This document shows positions 14,445 through 22,553 of a stretch of DNA of 61,417 nucleotides, piece by piece (position 1 is the stretch's first letter; each line of letters starts with the position of its first letter). Made by a program: the position numbers and the translations under genes. The notes below the pieces were generated by a model. The model had not been told where the DNA came from, did not search any database, and saw only the letters and a list, made by a program, of their open reading frames with translations. Origin of the DNA: Pseudomonas sp. (GTDB lineage: Bacteria > Pseudomonadota > Gammaproteobacteria > Pseudomonadales > Pseudomonadaceae); assembly GCF_002796985.1 (NCBI RefSeq), contig NZ_PEKX01000010.1:1-61417 (forward strand), read 5' to 3'.

Positions 14445-15719
14445 ATGAAAAAAGCCTCGACGAGTTCCCCCAGTGAGTTCCCCCTGAGCGCGACGCCCAG
14501 GGAAGGGCGCAAAGGCCTGCTGCCCATCGCCATGGTCCTGTTCAGCTTCACCTTCTTCACCGGCACCATGTTCGCCGGCGGCAAGATTGGCATGGCCTTC
14601 GACTTCGTCGACATGCTCTGGGTCGCCTTCATCGGCAACGTGCTGCTCGCCGTCTACGCCGCCTCCCTGGGCCTCATCGCCTCCCGCAGTGGCCTGAATA
14701 CCGTGCTGATGGGCCGCTTCTGCTTCGGTGAGCGCGGCAGCAAGCTGTCCGACTTCCTCCTTGGCTTTGCAGAACTGGGCTGGTACGCCTGGGGCACCGC
14801 CACCGTGGCCATCGTGCTGGTGAAGATGCTGTCGCTGCCCGAGTGGCTGAATATCCCGCTGATGGTGGTGTTCGGCCTGCTGTTCTCGATCACCGCGATC
14901 ATCGGCTTCAAGGGGCTGGACATCATGTCCCGCGTGTCGGTGCCGCTGATGTTCATCCTGCTGGTCGCCTCGATGGTCATCGCCACAAACCACGCCGGCG
15001 GCTGGAGTGGCCTGCTGGCGAAGGAGCCGAGCCAGATCCTGACCTTCTCCGCCGCCGTGACCATGGTCTTCGGCACCTTCGCCAGCGGCGCGACCCAGGC
15101 CACCAACTGGACCCGCATGGCCCGCAGCGGACGCATCGCGGTGATCGCCAGCGTGGTCGCCTTCCTCATCGGCAATGGCCTGATGATCGTCGCCGGCGCC
15201 TGGTGCGCCATCGTCTACCAGAACGCCGACATCGTCGAAGTGATGGTGCTGCAGGGCCTGTCCTTCGCCGCGGTGATCATGCTCTGCCTGAACCTGTGGA
15301 CCATCCAGGGCCCGACCATCTACAACGTCTCCGCCGCCGCCTGCCACCTGGTGCGCAGCGAGCGTCGCCGCACCATGACCCTGCTGGCCGCCGGCATCGG
15401 CATCATCCTCGCCATCGGCGGCATGTACGAATGGCTGATTCCGTTCCTGGTACTGCTGGGCTCGATCATCCCGCCGCTGGGTGGCGTGATCATGGCCGAC
15501 TACTGGTACCGCAACCGCGGTGAATACCCGGCGCTGGTGGGCACCCACATCCCGGCGTTCAACGTCACCGGCCTGGTGTCCTACGCGGTTGGCGCCGGCC
15601 TGGCCTACGCCTCGCCGTGGATTGCGCCGCTGGTAGGCATCGCCGCTTCGGCCATCTGCTACATCATCCTCACCGAAGTCACCCGCGCCCGTGCGCCGGT
15701 GGCCGAGCCGCGCGCTTGA
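14445..15719 (+). CDS. codB: Cytosine permease
   Basis: A 424-aa NCS1-family transporter with about 12 transmembrane segments, carrying the family features GTMFAGGKIGMAF near the N-terminus, GWYAWGTATVAI, FASGATQATNWTRMAR and LWTIQGPTIYNVSAA. It brings cytosine (possibly related pyrimidines) in for codA. The start at MKKAS is chosen because the upstream frame has no family similarity; its ribosome site is weak (GGAA). The stop codon overlaps the presumed TTG start of the regulator gene, and codA follows that, so the three form one operon. Confidence 0.88.
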   Translation: MKKASTSSPSEFPLSATPREGRKGLLPIAMVLFSFTFFTGTMFAGGKIGMAFDFVDMLWVAFIGNVLLAVYAASLGLIASRSGLNTVLMGRFCFGERGSKLSDFLLGFAELGWYAWGTATVAIVLVKMLSLPEWLNIPLMVVFGLLFSITAIIGFKGLDIMSRVSVPLMFILLVASMVIATNHAGGWSGLLAKEPSQILTFSAAVTMVFGTFASGATQATNWTRMARSGRIAVIASVVAFLIGNGLMIVAGAWCAIVYQNADIVEVMVLQGLSFAAVIMLCLNLWTIQGPTIYNVSAAACHLVRSERRRTMTLLAAGIGIILAIGGMYEWLIPFLVLLGSIIPPLGGVIMADYWYRNRGEYPALVGTHIPAFNVTGLVSYAVGAGLAYASPWIAPLVGIAASAICYIILTEVTRARAPVAEPRA

Positions 15720-16927
15720 GCCTGAGCGTCGAGGAAATCCTCCGTCTGCCGGGGCTGGAAAGCCTCGTGCTGCGGGCCGGCGCGCGCAACGTGCATCGCA
15801 GCGTGCGCTGGTCGTACGTGGCGGAGAACGTCGGCATTGCCGACTGGGTGATGGGCGGCGAGCTGGTGTTCGTCACCGGCATCAACCACACCCGTGACGA
15901 AGCCAACCTGCTGCAACTGGTGCGTGAAGGCGTTGCCAGCGGCATTGCCGGCATCGTCATCCTCACCGGCGACGAGTTCATCCAGCGCATACCGCCGTCC
16001 GTGGTGCGCCTGGCGGAAGCCGAAGGCCTGCCGCTGATCGAGCAGCCCTACGCGCTGAAGATGGTCATCGTCACCCACCTGATCGGCACGGCGCTGGTGC
16101 AGATGACCCAGGTGAAGACCTCGCGCCGCGACATCCTCGGCCAACTGCTCAGTGGCGATTACCCGAGCCTGGAGATCGTCCGCCGCCGCGCCCAGCACCT
16201 GGAGCTACCACTGGCGACGCCGCGCCGCCTGGTGGCGCTGCGGCTGTCCGGCGTCGATACGCTGTTCCAGCAACAGGAGCCGGAGGAGGCCGAGCGCGTG
16301 CTGCAACTGACCCGCCAGCGCCTGCTCGACCATCTGGAGAACTGGCAGCAGGAGCGCCCCGAGCGTTTGCCGGTGGTGATCCAGGGCGACCTGTTCGTCC
16401 TGCTCCTGGCGGATGCCGAGCGCGTCGAACTGCATGCCCTGGCTGCCGAGTTGCAGCAGGAGCTGGCGCCGTTGCGCGCCTATCTAGGGCTGTCCGCCCG
16501 CGCCGAGTCCTGCGCCGAATTCCCCCGCGCGCTGCTCGAAGCCCGTCAGGCGCTCGACGTCGCCGAAGGCATGCAGGCTCCCGGCAGCTTCTGTGACTAC
16601 CGTGAGCTGGGCGTGCTGCGCCTGTTGCGGGCGATCCCCGATCGCGCAGTGGTCGAGCAGTTCATGAAAGACACCCTCGGCCCGCTCAACGAGGCGGGCC
16701 GCAAACAGCCGCACCTGCTGATCGAGACGCTCGACGCACTCGTCCAGGAAGGCGGCAACGCGCTCAAGGCCGCGCAGCGCCTGGGCATCCACCGCAATAC
16801 CCTGAACCAGCGAATCGCGCGCATCGAAGCCCTGAGCGGTCAATCCCTCGATGACGCACAGTTCCGCCTGAATACCTCCGTGGCGCTGCTCATCTGGCGC
16901 ATGTCCAATGCGCCGCGCCACGAATAG
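15716..16927 (+). CDS. PucR-family transcriptional regulator
   Basis: A 403-aa regulator: N-terminal PucR domain (LSVEEILRLPGLESLVLRAG, FVTGINHTRDEA, GIAGIVILTGDEF), a middle GGDEF-like/CdaR segment, and a C-terminal helix-turn-helix (ALKAAQRLGIHRNTLNQRIARIEALSG) as in PucR/CdaR activators. The family usually activates purine or amino-acid catabolic genes upon ligand binding. It is co-transcribed between codB and codA, so a cytosine- or pyrimidine-responsive activator is a fair inference. The only workable start is TTG 15716, overlapping the codB stop as TTGA; the alternative is a start inside codB. Confidence 0.85.
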   Translation: MSLSVEEILRLPGLESLVLRAGARNVHRSVRWSYVAENVGIADWVMGGELVFVTGINHTRDEANLLQLVREGVASGIAGIVILTGDEFIQRIPPSVVRLAEAEGLPLIEQPYALKMVIVTHLIGTALVQMTQVKTSRRDILGQLLSGDYPSLEIVRRRAQHLELPLATPRRLVALRLSGVDTLFQQQEPEEAERVLQLTRQRLLDHLENWQQERPERLPVVIQGDLFVLLLADAERVELHALAAELQQELAPLRAYLGLSARAESCAEFPRALLEARQALDVAEGMQAPGSFCDYRELGVLRLLRAIPDRAVVEQFMKDTLGPLNEAGRKQPHLLIETLDALVQEGGNALKAAQRLGIHRNTLNQRIARIEALSGQSLDDAQFRLNTSVALLIWRMSNAPRHE

Positions 16928-16949
16928 CCTGAAGAGGAAGAAAAAGCCC

Positions 16950-18191
16950 ATGAAGATCATCAACGCCTCGCTGCGCAAGCAGACCGGCCTGTTCACCATC
17001 CGCTGCGAAGGCGACGTCATCGCCGAAGTCGTGCAGCAAGCCGGCAGCGTGGCTGCCAGCGGCGACGACATCGATGCCCGTGGCAACCTGGCCATCGCCC
17101 CGCTGGTGGAACCGCACATCCACCTCGACGCCACCCTGACCGCCGGCGAGCCGGAATGGAACATGAGCGGCACGCTGTTCGAGGGCATCGAGCGCTGGGC
17201 CCAGCGCAAGGAAACCATCACGCACGAGGACACCAAGTCCCGCGCACACACCACCATCCGCATGCTGGCCGCCCACGGCATCCAGCACGTGCGCACCCAC
17301 GTCGACGTCACCGATCCGAGCCTGGCCGCGCTCAAGGCCATGGTGGAAGTGCGGGAAGAAGCCCGGCACCTGATCGACCTGCAGATCGTCGCCTTCCCGC
17401 AGGAGGGCATCGAGTCCTACGAGGGTGGCCGCGAGCTGATGGAAGAGGCGATTCGCCTGGGGGCGGACGTGGTCGGCGGCATCCCGCACTTCGAGAACAC
17501 CCGCGAGCAGGGCGTCAGCTCGATCAAGTTCCTGATGGACCTGGCCGAACGCACCGGCTGCCTGGTGGACGTGCACTGCGACGAGACCGACGACCCGAAC
17601 TCGCGCTTCCTCGAAGTGCTCGCCGAAGAAGCCCGCGTGCGCGGCATGGGCGGTCGCGTCACCGCCAGCCACACCACGGCCATGGGTTCCTACGACAACG
17701 CGTATTGCTCGAAGCTGTTCCGCCTGCTCAAGCGCTCGGGCATCAACTTCGTCTCCTGCCCGACCGAGAGCATCCACCTGCAGGGCCGCTTCGACACCTT
17801 CCCGAAACGCCGTGGCGTGACCCGCGTGGCCGAGATCGACCGCGCCGGCATGAACGTCTGTTTCGGCCAGGATTCGATCAAGGACCCGTGGTACCCGCTG
17901 GGCAACGGCAACATCCTGCGCGTGCTCGATGCCGGCCTGCACATCTGCCACATGATGGGCTTCGACGACCTGCAACGCGCGCTGGACCTGGTCACCGACA
18001 ACAGCGCCCGCGCGCTGAACCTGGGCGCGCGCTACGGCATCGCCGCCGGCCGCCCGGCCAACCTGCTGGTGCTGGGGGTGGAGAGTGACTACGAAGCGGT
18101 GCGCCAGCAGACCAAGGCGCTGTATTCGATCCGCAATGGCCGCGTGCTGATGAAGCGCGAGCCGGAGCAGGTGGAACTGGTCGAGGGTTGA
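16950..18191 (+). CDS. codA: Cytosine deaminase
   Basis: A 413-aa amidohydrolase that converts cytosine to uracil plus ammonia in the cytosol. Metal ligands are in place: EPHIHLDATL (H56, H58), VDVHCDETDDP with the catalytic Glu, TASHTTAMGSYD and FGQDSIKDPWYPLG (Asp). It has the size and order of E. coli CodA (about 425 aa). It follows the regulator by about 20 bp with GAGGAAG as ribosome site. Together with codB it salvages cytosine as a nitrogen or pyrimidine source. Confidence 0.93.
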   Translation: MKIINASLRKQTGLFTIRCEGDVIAEVVQQAGSVAASGDDIDARGNLAIAPLVEPHIHLDATLTAGEPEWNMSGTLFEGIERWAQRKETITHEDTKSRAHTTIRMLAAHGIQHVRTHVDVTDPSLAALKAMVEVREEARHLIDLQIVAFPQEGIESYEGGRELMEEAIRLGADVVGGIPHFENTREQGVSSIKFLMDLAERTGCLVDVHCDETDDPNSRFLEVLAEEARVRGMGGRVTASHTTAMGSYDNAYCSKLFRLLKRSGINFVSCPTESIHLQGRFDTFPKRRGVTRVAEIDRAGMNVCFGQDSIKDPWYPLGNGNILRVLDAGLHICHMMGFDDLQRALDLVTDNSARALNLGARYGIAAGRPANLLVLGVESDYEAVRQQTKALYSIRNGRVLMKREPEQVELVEG

Positions 18192-18202
18192 TCGGTTCCA
18201 CT

Positions 18203-18376
18203 TGCAGGAGCGAACTTGCTCGCGAACCTGGCCTCGCTGCGGGGCTGTTCGCGAGCAAGCTCGCTCCTACGAGATCAAGAGCCGCTGACTCTCTAATGGA
18301 TCGGTAGGGCGCATAACGCCGGAGGCGTTATCCGCCATTTGGCGGATAACCCGTTCCGGGTTATCCGCCCTACGAA
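18203..18376. repeat. Two intergenic palindrome families
   Basis: An inverted pair of the GCAGGAGCGA(A/G)CTTGCTCGCG element (18203-18270) and an inverted GTAGGGCGCATAACGCC...GGCGGATAACCCG...GCCCTACG element (18304-18376). They fill the space between codA and the next convergent gene. Confidence 0.75.
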
Positions 18377-18385
18377 AGCCGACTC

Positions 18386-18820
18386 TCAGGGCACCATCGC
18401 CATCCCGACGCCAAAGCGGTTCCACGCATTGATGGTGGCGATCGCCAGGGTCAGGTTGACGATCTCGGCTTCGCTGAAGTGCTCGCGCAGGGCGTCGAAC
18501 TGGTCCTGCGGGGCGTGTTTTTCCGGCAGGCGGGTGAGGCTTTCCACCCAGGCCAGCGCGGCGCGCTCGCGTTCGGTGAAGAAGCGGGTTTCCTCCCAGA
18601 CGCTCAGGGTCTGCAGCCGCGCCTCGGTCTCGCCGGCCTTGCGGGCGTCATTGGCGTGCATGTTCACGCAATAGGCACAGCCGTTGATCTGCGAAGCGCG
18701 CAGGCGCACCAGCTCCAGCAGCGAGGTCTCCAGCCCGGATTTGGCCAGGGCCTGCTCCAGGCCGATCATGGCCTTGTAGGCCTCGGGGGCGGCCTTGGGC
18801 CATTCGATGCGTGCGCTCAT
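18386..18820 (-). CDS. Carboxymuconolactone decarboxylase / AhpD-like peroxidase
   Basis: A 144-aa all-helical AhpD-like protein. The redox motif is C48-A-Y-C51 followed by His55 (NGCAYCVNMHANDARKAGE), the typical site of alkylhydroperoxidase-like CMD-family proteins. LLELVRLRASQ before the motif and NLTLAIATINAWNR at the end are family-typical. Probable role: peroxide or thiol redox chemistry in the cytosol, with unknown partner. It is single, convergent with codA, and divergent from the quinoprotein module that follows. Confidence 0.85.
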   Translation of the reverse strand: MSARIEWPKAAPEAYKAMIGLEQALAKSGLETSLLELVRLRASQINGCAYCVNMHANDARKAGETEARLQTLSVWEETRFFTERERAALAWVESLTRLPEKHAPQDQFDALREHFSEAEIVNLTLAIATINAWNRFGVGMAMVP

Positions 18821-18972
18821 GGTGATCTCCAGTGGGGCCCGCGGCAGTGCGGGAATGGAGCTAAGTTACCCCCAGTTCCGCCGCCACCGAATAGCCAATT
18901 CCCGGCAATAGCGGCAGACCAATGCGAGCCATTCCACGGCCCGAGGCCAGCCATGGCCGCCCGCCGTTCTAG

Positions 18973-18986
18973 TACCAAGGGAGTAG
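18973..18986 (+). promoter_or_regulatory. Shared motif TACCAAGGGAGTAG
   Basis: Lies about 115 bp upstream of the cytochrome gene of the quinoprotein module. Matches 12 of 14 bases of TACCAAGGAACTAG in front of the PQQ dehydrogenase gene (22433-22446). This suggests both transcription units answer to the same activator, for example a LuxR-type ErbR/AgmR-like response regulator; none is encoded here. Confidence 0.5.
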
Positions 18987-19100
18987 GCGGGAGCATCCAA
19001 AGCAGGATTCGGCCGCCGGCCGCGCGTTCTTACCATCTTCATCACTGGCGTCGTTCCGGGCGCCATGCCTTGCCAAGCATCTCGATGAGAGGATGAAGTG

Positions 19101-19538
19101 ATGAACAACAAGAACGTGCTGTGTGGCCTGCTGTTAGTGGCCGGCCTGGGTGTCTCGGGTCTGGCCCTGTCCCACGGCAATGTGACGCCCCAGGCAGTGG
19201 ATACCACGGGGCTGGAACCACTGGGCAAGGAATGGCGCGACACCAACCCCTACCGCGAACCCTACGCCAACCACGCCAAGGCGGTGGAGATAGGCTCCTC
19301 GGCCTACAACCAGAACTGCGCGCGTTGCCATGGCCTTGAAGCCAAGTCCGGCGGCATTGCCCCCGACCTGCGCATGCTCGATGTGGGCGCCGAGGGAGAC
19401 GAGTGGTTCAAGGAGCGGGTGATCAACGGCGCGGTGCGTGACGGTGCGGTGTACATGCCGAAGATGGCCGATTACATCAGCCAGGAAGGCCTGTGGGCGA
19501 TCCGAACCTACCTGGACAGCGTGCACGTGGAAGAGTGA
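19101..19538 (+). CDS. pedF: Cytochrome c-550 of quinoprotein alcohol oxidation (PedF-like)
   Basis: A 145-aa periplasmic cytochrome: signal peptide, then one heme site C73-A-R-C76-H77 and a likely Met axial ligand in VYMPKMADYIS. The size and the pattern ARCHGLEAKSGGIAPDLR match the cytochrome that takes electrons from PQQ alcohol dehydrogenases in pseudomonads (PedF/ExaB type). It is the first gene of a run with a binding protein, a SoxYZ-like and a SoxH-like gene. ATG 19101 has AGAGGA upstream; a GTG directly before it is less likely. Confidence 0.85.
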   Translation: MNNKNVLCGLLLVAGLGVSGLALSHGNVTPQAVDTTGLEPLGKEWRDTNPYREPYANHAKAVEIGSSAYNQNCARCHGLEAKSGGIAPDLRMLDVGAEGDEWFKERVINGAVRDGAVYMPKMADYISQEGLWAIRTYLDSVHVEE

Positions 19539-19543
19539 TCGCC

Positions 19544-20443
19544 ATGCGCCTGCCCAACCTGCTGATTGGCGTGCTCTGGAGTCTGGCCTTGTGCCTGTTG
19601 CTGGGGCAGGCGCAGGCCGGGGTCCGCCCCTACGAGGACATGGTCACCAGCGGCGTGCTGCGGGTGGCCGTGTACGAGAACTTCCCGCCCTACAGCTTCC
19701 TGCAGGACGGGCAACCGCGTGGGGTCGACATCGACCTGGCGAAACGACTGGCCAGCGGGCTGGGCCTGCGCGCGGAATTCCTCTGGGTCACGCCCGGCGA
19801 ACGCCTGGACGACGACCTGCGCAACTTCATCTGGAAGGGCCACTACCTGCGCCCCGGCGTGGTAGCCGACGTGATGCTGCGCGTGCCCTACGACCGCCAG
19901 TACGCCAACCGGCGCAACGATGTCGGCGAGTTCGCCAACGAGCAGGTGGTGACGTTCGGCCCCTACCAGCGCGAGCGCTGGCAGGTGGTCAGCGATGACC
20001 GCCGGTTGCCCGAAGTGGACACCATCGCCGCCTTCCGCGAGCACCCCATCGGCGTGGAGCTGGACAGCGTGCCGTCCTTCTACCTGACCTCGGTGCTGGG
20101 CGGCCAGCTCAGCCGCATGACCGTGCACTTCCCCAGCACGCAGGCGGCCTTCGATGGTATGCGCGCGGGCAAGGTGGATGCGGTGATGGCCCTGCGCGGC
20201 GAGCTGGACTGGATGCGCGCGCAAGCCGCCGATGAGCACCTGAAGAACGCCGAGAACACCTACCCCAACCTTGGCCAGCCCGAGTGGGACATTGGCATGG
20301 CGGTGCATGAAAGCAATCGCCAGCTCTCCAACGCCCTGGACGGCGAGCTGGAAGAACTGGTGCGCAGCGGTGAGATGGCAAAGCTCTACGCCGCCTACGG
20401 CGTGCGCTACGAACTGCCGGGGCTTTATCAGGACGTGCAGTGA
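19544..20443 (+). CDS. Quinoprotein-associated periplasmic solute-binding protein
   Basis: A 299-aa family-3-type periplasmic binding protein with signal peptide ending AQAG. LRVAVYENFPPYSFLQDGQPRG and VDIDLAKRLASGLGLRAEFLW are the first-lobe landmarks. Homologues occur next to PQQ dehydrogenases and cytochromes without an ABC permease, as here; the role is thought to be accessory to the quinoprotein and has not been settled. The start lies 5 bp after pedF, so the two are co-transcribed. Confidence 0.8.
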   Translation: MRLPNLLIGVLWSLALCLLLGQAQAGVRPYEDMVTSGVLRVAVYENFPPYSFLQDGQPRGVDIDLAKRLASGLGLRAEFLWVTPGERLDDDLRNFIWKGHYLRPGVVADVMLRVPYDRQYANRRNDVGEFANEQVVTFGPYQRERWQVVSDDRRLPEVDTIAAFREHPIGVELDSVPSFYLTSVLGGQLSRMTVHFPSTQAAFDGMRAGKVDAVMALRGELDWMRAQAADEHLKNAENTYPNLGQPEWDIGMAVHESNRQLSNALDGELEELVRSGEMAKLYAAYGVRYELPGLYQDVQ

Positions 20444-20450
20444 GGGAGAC

Positions 20451-21203
20451 ATGATGCACAGGCGCGAACTGCTGCTGGGAATCTGCGCTCTGCCGTTGCT
20501 GGCAGCGGCGGTGGAGGGCGACCCGATGCCCTCGGTGATGTGGGAGTACCACCACAAGCGCCTGCTGAATGGCGAGCCCTACGTGTTCGATGAGCGGGTG
20601 AAGCTGGGCGTGCCGCCGTTCGCCGAGGACTCCCGCCAGGTCCCGGTGGAAGTCGACGCCCGCGCCTTGCCGGGGCGTTTCGACCGCCTGCTGCTGTGGG
20701 CCGAGCTGAACCCGATTCCCCATGTGCTGACGCTTTATCCGGGCGAGCATCTGGAGCCGCTGTTGGCGGTGCGCATCCGCATCGAACAGGCCACGCCGAT
20801 TCGCGCCGCGCTACGGGACGAGAAGGGCGTCTGGCACGTCGGCTCGGCCTGGATCGACGCCGCCGGTGGCGGCTGCACCGCGCCCAGCGTAGTGCGCGCG
20901 CAACCGGGCTGGGAAGACCGCCTCGGCCAGGTGCATGGCGGTTCCTACCCCAAGGGCGAGTACAGCCGGGTGCGCCTGTCGGTCTCGCACCCGATGGACA
21001 ACGGCCTGGTCGGCGGCATCCCCGAGTTCTACCTGGACCACGCCGAGCTGCGCGGGCCGGACGGGGAAGTCTTCGCCCGGCTGGAGCTGTTCCCGGCGGT
21101 GAGCGAGAACCCGACCTTCACCTTCGAGGTGCGCGGCCACCCACGCACCGAACTCTGGCTGCACGACAACAACGGCAACGAATTCCAGGCCGCACTGCGC
21201 TGA
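20451..21203 (+). CDS. Quinoprotein-associated SoxYZ-like carrier protein
   Basis: A 250-aa fusion of SoxY-like and SoxZ-like domains with a signal peptide (HRRELLLGICALPLLAAA). SoxY carries substrates on a C-terminal Gly-Gly-Cys; here the corresponding element is internal, AAGGGCTAPS. The SoxZ-like half contains SVSHPMDNG, FYLDHAEL and NPTFTFEV. Such proteins are found in quinoprotein dehydrogenase gene sets rather than sulfur oxidation clusters. The chemistry is unknown; the exposed Cys suggests a covalent carrier. It has an ATGATG double start, and GAGGGAG precedes it. Confidence 0.85.
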   Translation: MMHRRELLLGICALPLLAAAVEGDPMPSVMWEYHHKRLLNGEPYVFDERVKLGVPPFAEDSRQVPVEVDARALPGRFDRLLLWAELNPIPHVLTLYPGEHLEPLLAVRIRIEQATPIRAALRDEKGVWHVGSAWIDAAGGGCTAPSVVRAQPGWEDRLGQVHGGSYPKGEYSRVRLSVSHPMDNGLVGGIPEFYLDHAELRGPDGEVFARLELFPAVSENPTFTFEVRGHPRTELWLHDNNGNEFQAALR

Positions 21204-21245
21204 CGCCGCTCCGTGCTAACGCCGCCCTGTGCTGACGAGGTGCCC

Positions 21246-22175
21246 ATGCGTTTCCTCCTGATCGCCCTGGCCTGCCTGTGCCTGCCGGCCCTGGCCGACC
21301 TGCAGTACCACCTCGAACCCCGGAAGATCGCCGAGGGCACCTGGCTGGTGGAAGGCAGTACCGACAACTTCGCCAAGGACAATGGCGGCGCCATCGTCAA
21401 CGTAGCCTTCATCGACACCGGCGAGGGTGTGCTGGTGATCGATAGCGGCCCGTCGAAGCGCTACGGCGAAGCCCTGCGTGCGCTGATTCAGCAGACCACC
21501 GGCAAACCGGTGAAGCGCGTGCTGCTCACCCATCACCACCCCGACCACGTGCTGGGCAACCAGGCCTTCGCCGACGTGCCCATCGGCGCGCTGGCCGGTA
21601 CCAGCAAACTGCTGAAAGAGCAGGGCAACGCCATGGCGGAGAACATGTACCGCCTGGTCGGCGACTGGATGCGCGGCACGGAAGTGGTGCTGCCCACCCA
21701 GACAGTGGAGCCGGGCATCGTCCAGATGGGCAGCCATCGGCTCCGCCTGCTGGGCCTGCGCGGGCATACCGGCGCGGACCTGGCGATCCTCGACGAGACC
21801 ACCGGCGTGCTGTTCGCTGGCGACATTGTCTTCTACCAGCGCGCGCTGACCACCCCGAACAGTCCGGGGCTGGACGTGTGGCTGGGCGATATCGACACGC
21901 TGCAGAAGTTGCCTTGGAAGCTCATCGTTCCCGGTCACGGCCCTGTCGCCACCGACGCGGCGCCCTTTGCGCAGATGCGTGATTACCTCGGCTGGCTCGA
22001 CAGCGTGATGCGCGACGGCATCGCCCAGGGCGCCGACATGAACGACCTCCTGCGCACGCCCATCCCCGAGCGCTTCGCCGGCGTCAGCCTGACGCGCTAC
22101 GAGCTGATCCGCAGCGTCAGCCACCTCTATCCGCGCTACGAGCAGAAGGCGCTGCCGCGCGTCGACGAGCCGTGA
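21246..22175 (+). CDS. Quinoprotein relay zinc metallohydrolase (SoxH-like)
   Basis: A 309-aa metallo-beta-lactamase-fold protein with a signal peptide (MRFLLIALACLCLPALA). Zinc ligands: HHHPDHVLGN, GHTGADLAI, GDIVFYQ and PGHGPV. Family members named quinoprotein relay system metallohydrolases co-occur with SoxYZ-like carriers and PQQ enzymes. It could act on an adduct bound to the carrier Cys. It follows the SoxYZ-like gene by about 40 bp and ends the first transcription unit of the module. Confidence 0.85.
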   Translation: MRFLLIALACLCLPALADLQYHLEPRKIAEGTWLVEGSTDNFAKDNGGAIVNVAFIDTGEGVLVIDSGPSKRYGEALRALIQQTTGKPVKRVLLTHHHPDHVLGNQAFADVPIGALAGTSKLLKEQGNAMAENMYRLVGDWMRGTEVVLPTQTVEPGIVQMGSHRLRLLGLRGHTGADLAILDETTGVLFAGDIVFYQRALTTPNSPGLDVWLGDIDTLQKLPWKLIVPGHGPVATDAAPFAQMRDYLGWLDSVMRDGIAQGADMNDLLRTPIPERFAGVSLTRYELIRSVSHLYPRYEQKALPRVDEP

Positions 22176-22186
22176 CTCCGCGTTTG

Positions 22187-22394
22187 TAGGATGGCGTGGA
22201 GCGAAGCGATACCCATCATTTCCAGGCACCAGCAGCATGGGTATCGCTGCGCTCCACCCATCCTACCCATGCGCTCCCGGAGGCGAGTCCGACTGTAGGA
22301 GCGTGCCCGTCTCTCGCGAAACGTAGGAGCGGACTCTGTCCGCGATAGGTCCGCATCGCGCCAGATGCCATCGCGGACAGAGTCCGCTCCTACG
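22187..22394. repeat. Intergenic palindromic repeats
   Basis: An inverted pair of GTAGGATGG-TGGAGCG-AGCGATACCCAT units (22187-22266) and an inverted pair of GTAGGAGCGGACTCTGTCCGCG (22324-22394). They separate the SoxH-like gene from the dehydrogenase promoter. Confidence 0.75.
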
Positions 22395-22432
22395 CAACCC
22401 CCAGCTTTCGCGTGCTGCCGGCCCGGTATTGC

Positions 22433-22446
22433 TACCAAGGAACTAG
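22433..22446 (+). promoter_or_regulatory. Shared motif TACCAAGGAACTAG
   Basis: About 110 bp upstream of the PQQ dehydrogenase start, a position comparable to the similar motif before pedF. It ends in an incomplete palindrome (CTAG) and is followed by an AT-rich run. Confidence 0.5.
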
Positions 22447-22553
22447 AAAAATCGGCACTGCGTTCAATTGTTGGCTCGGCCCACCAAACCAAGAATCTGC
22501 GACAGACCGGGGAAATTTCCCGGGTACAACAACAATCGCAGAGGCTCACCGCC

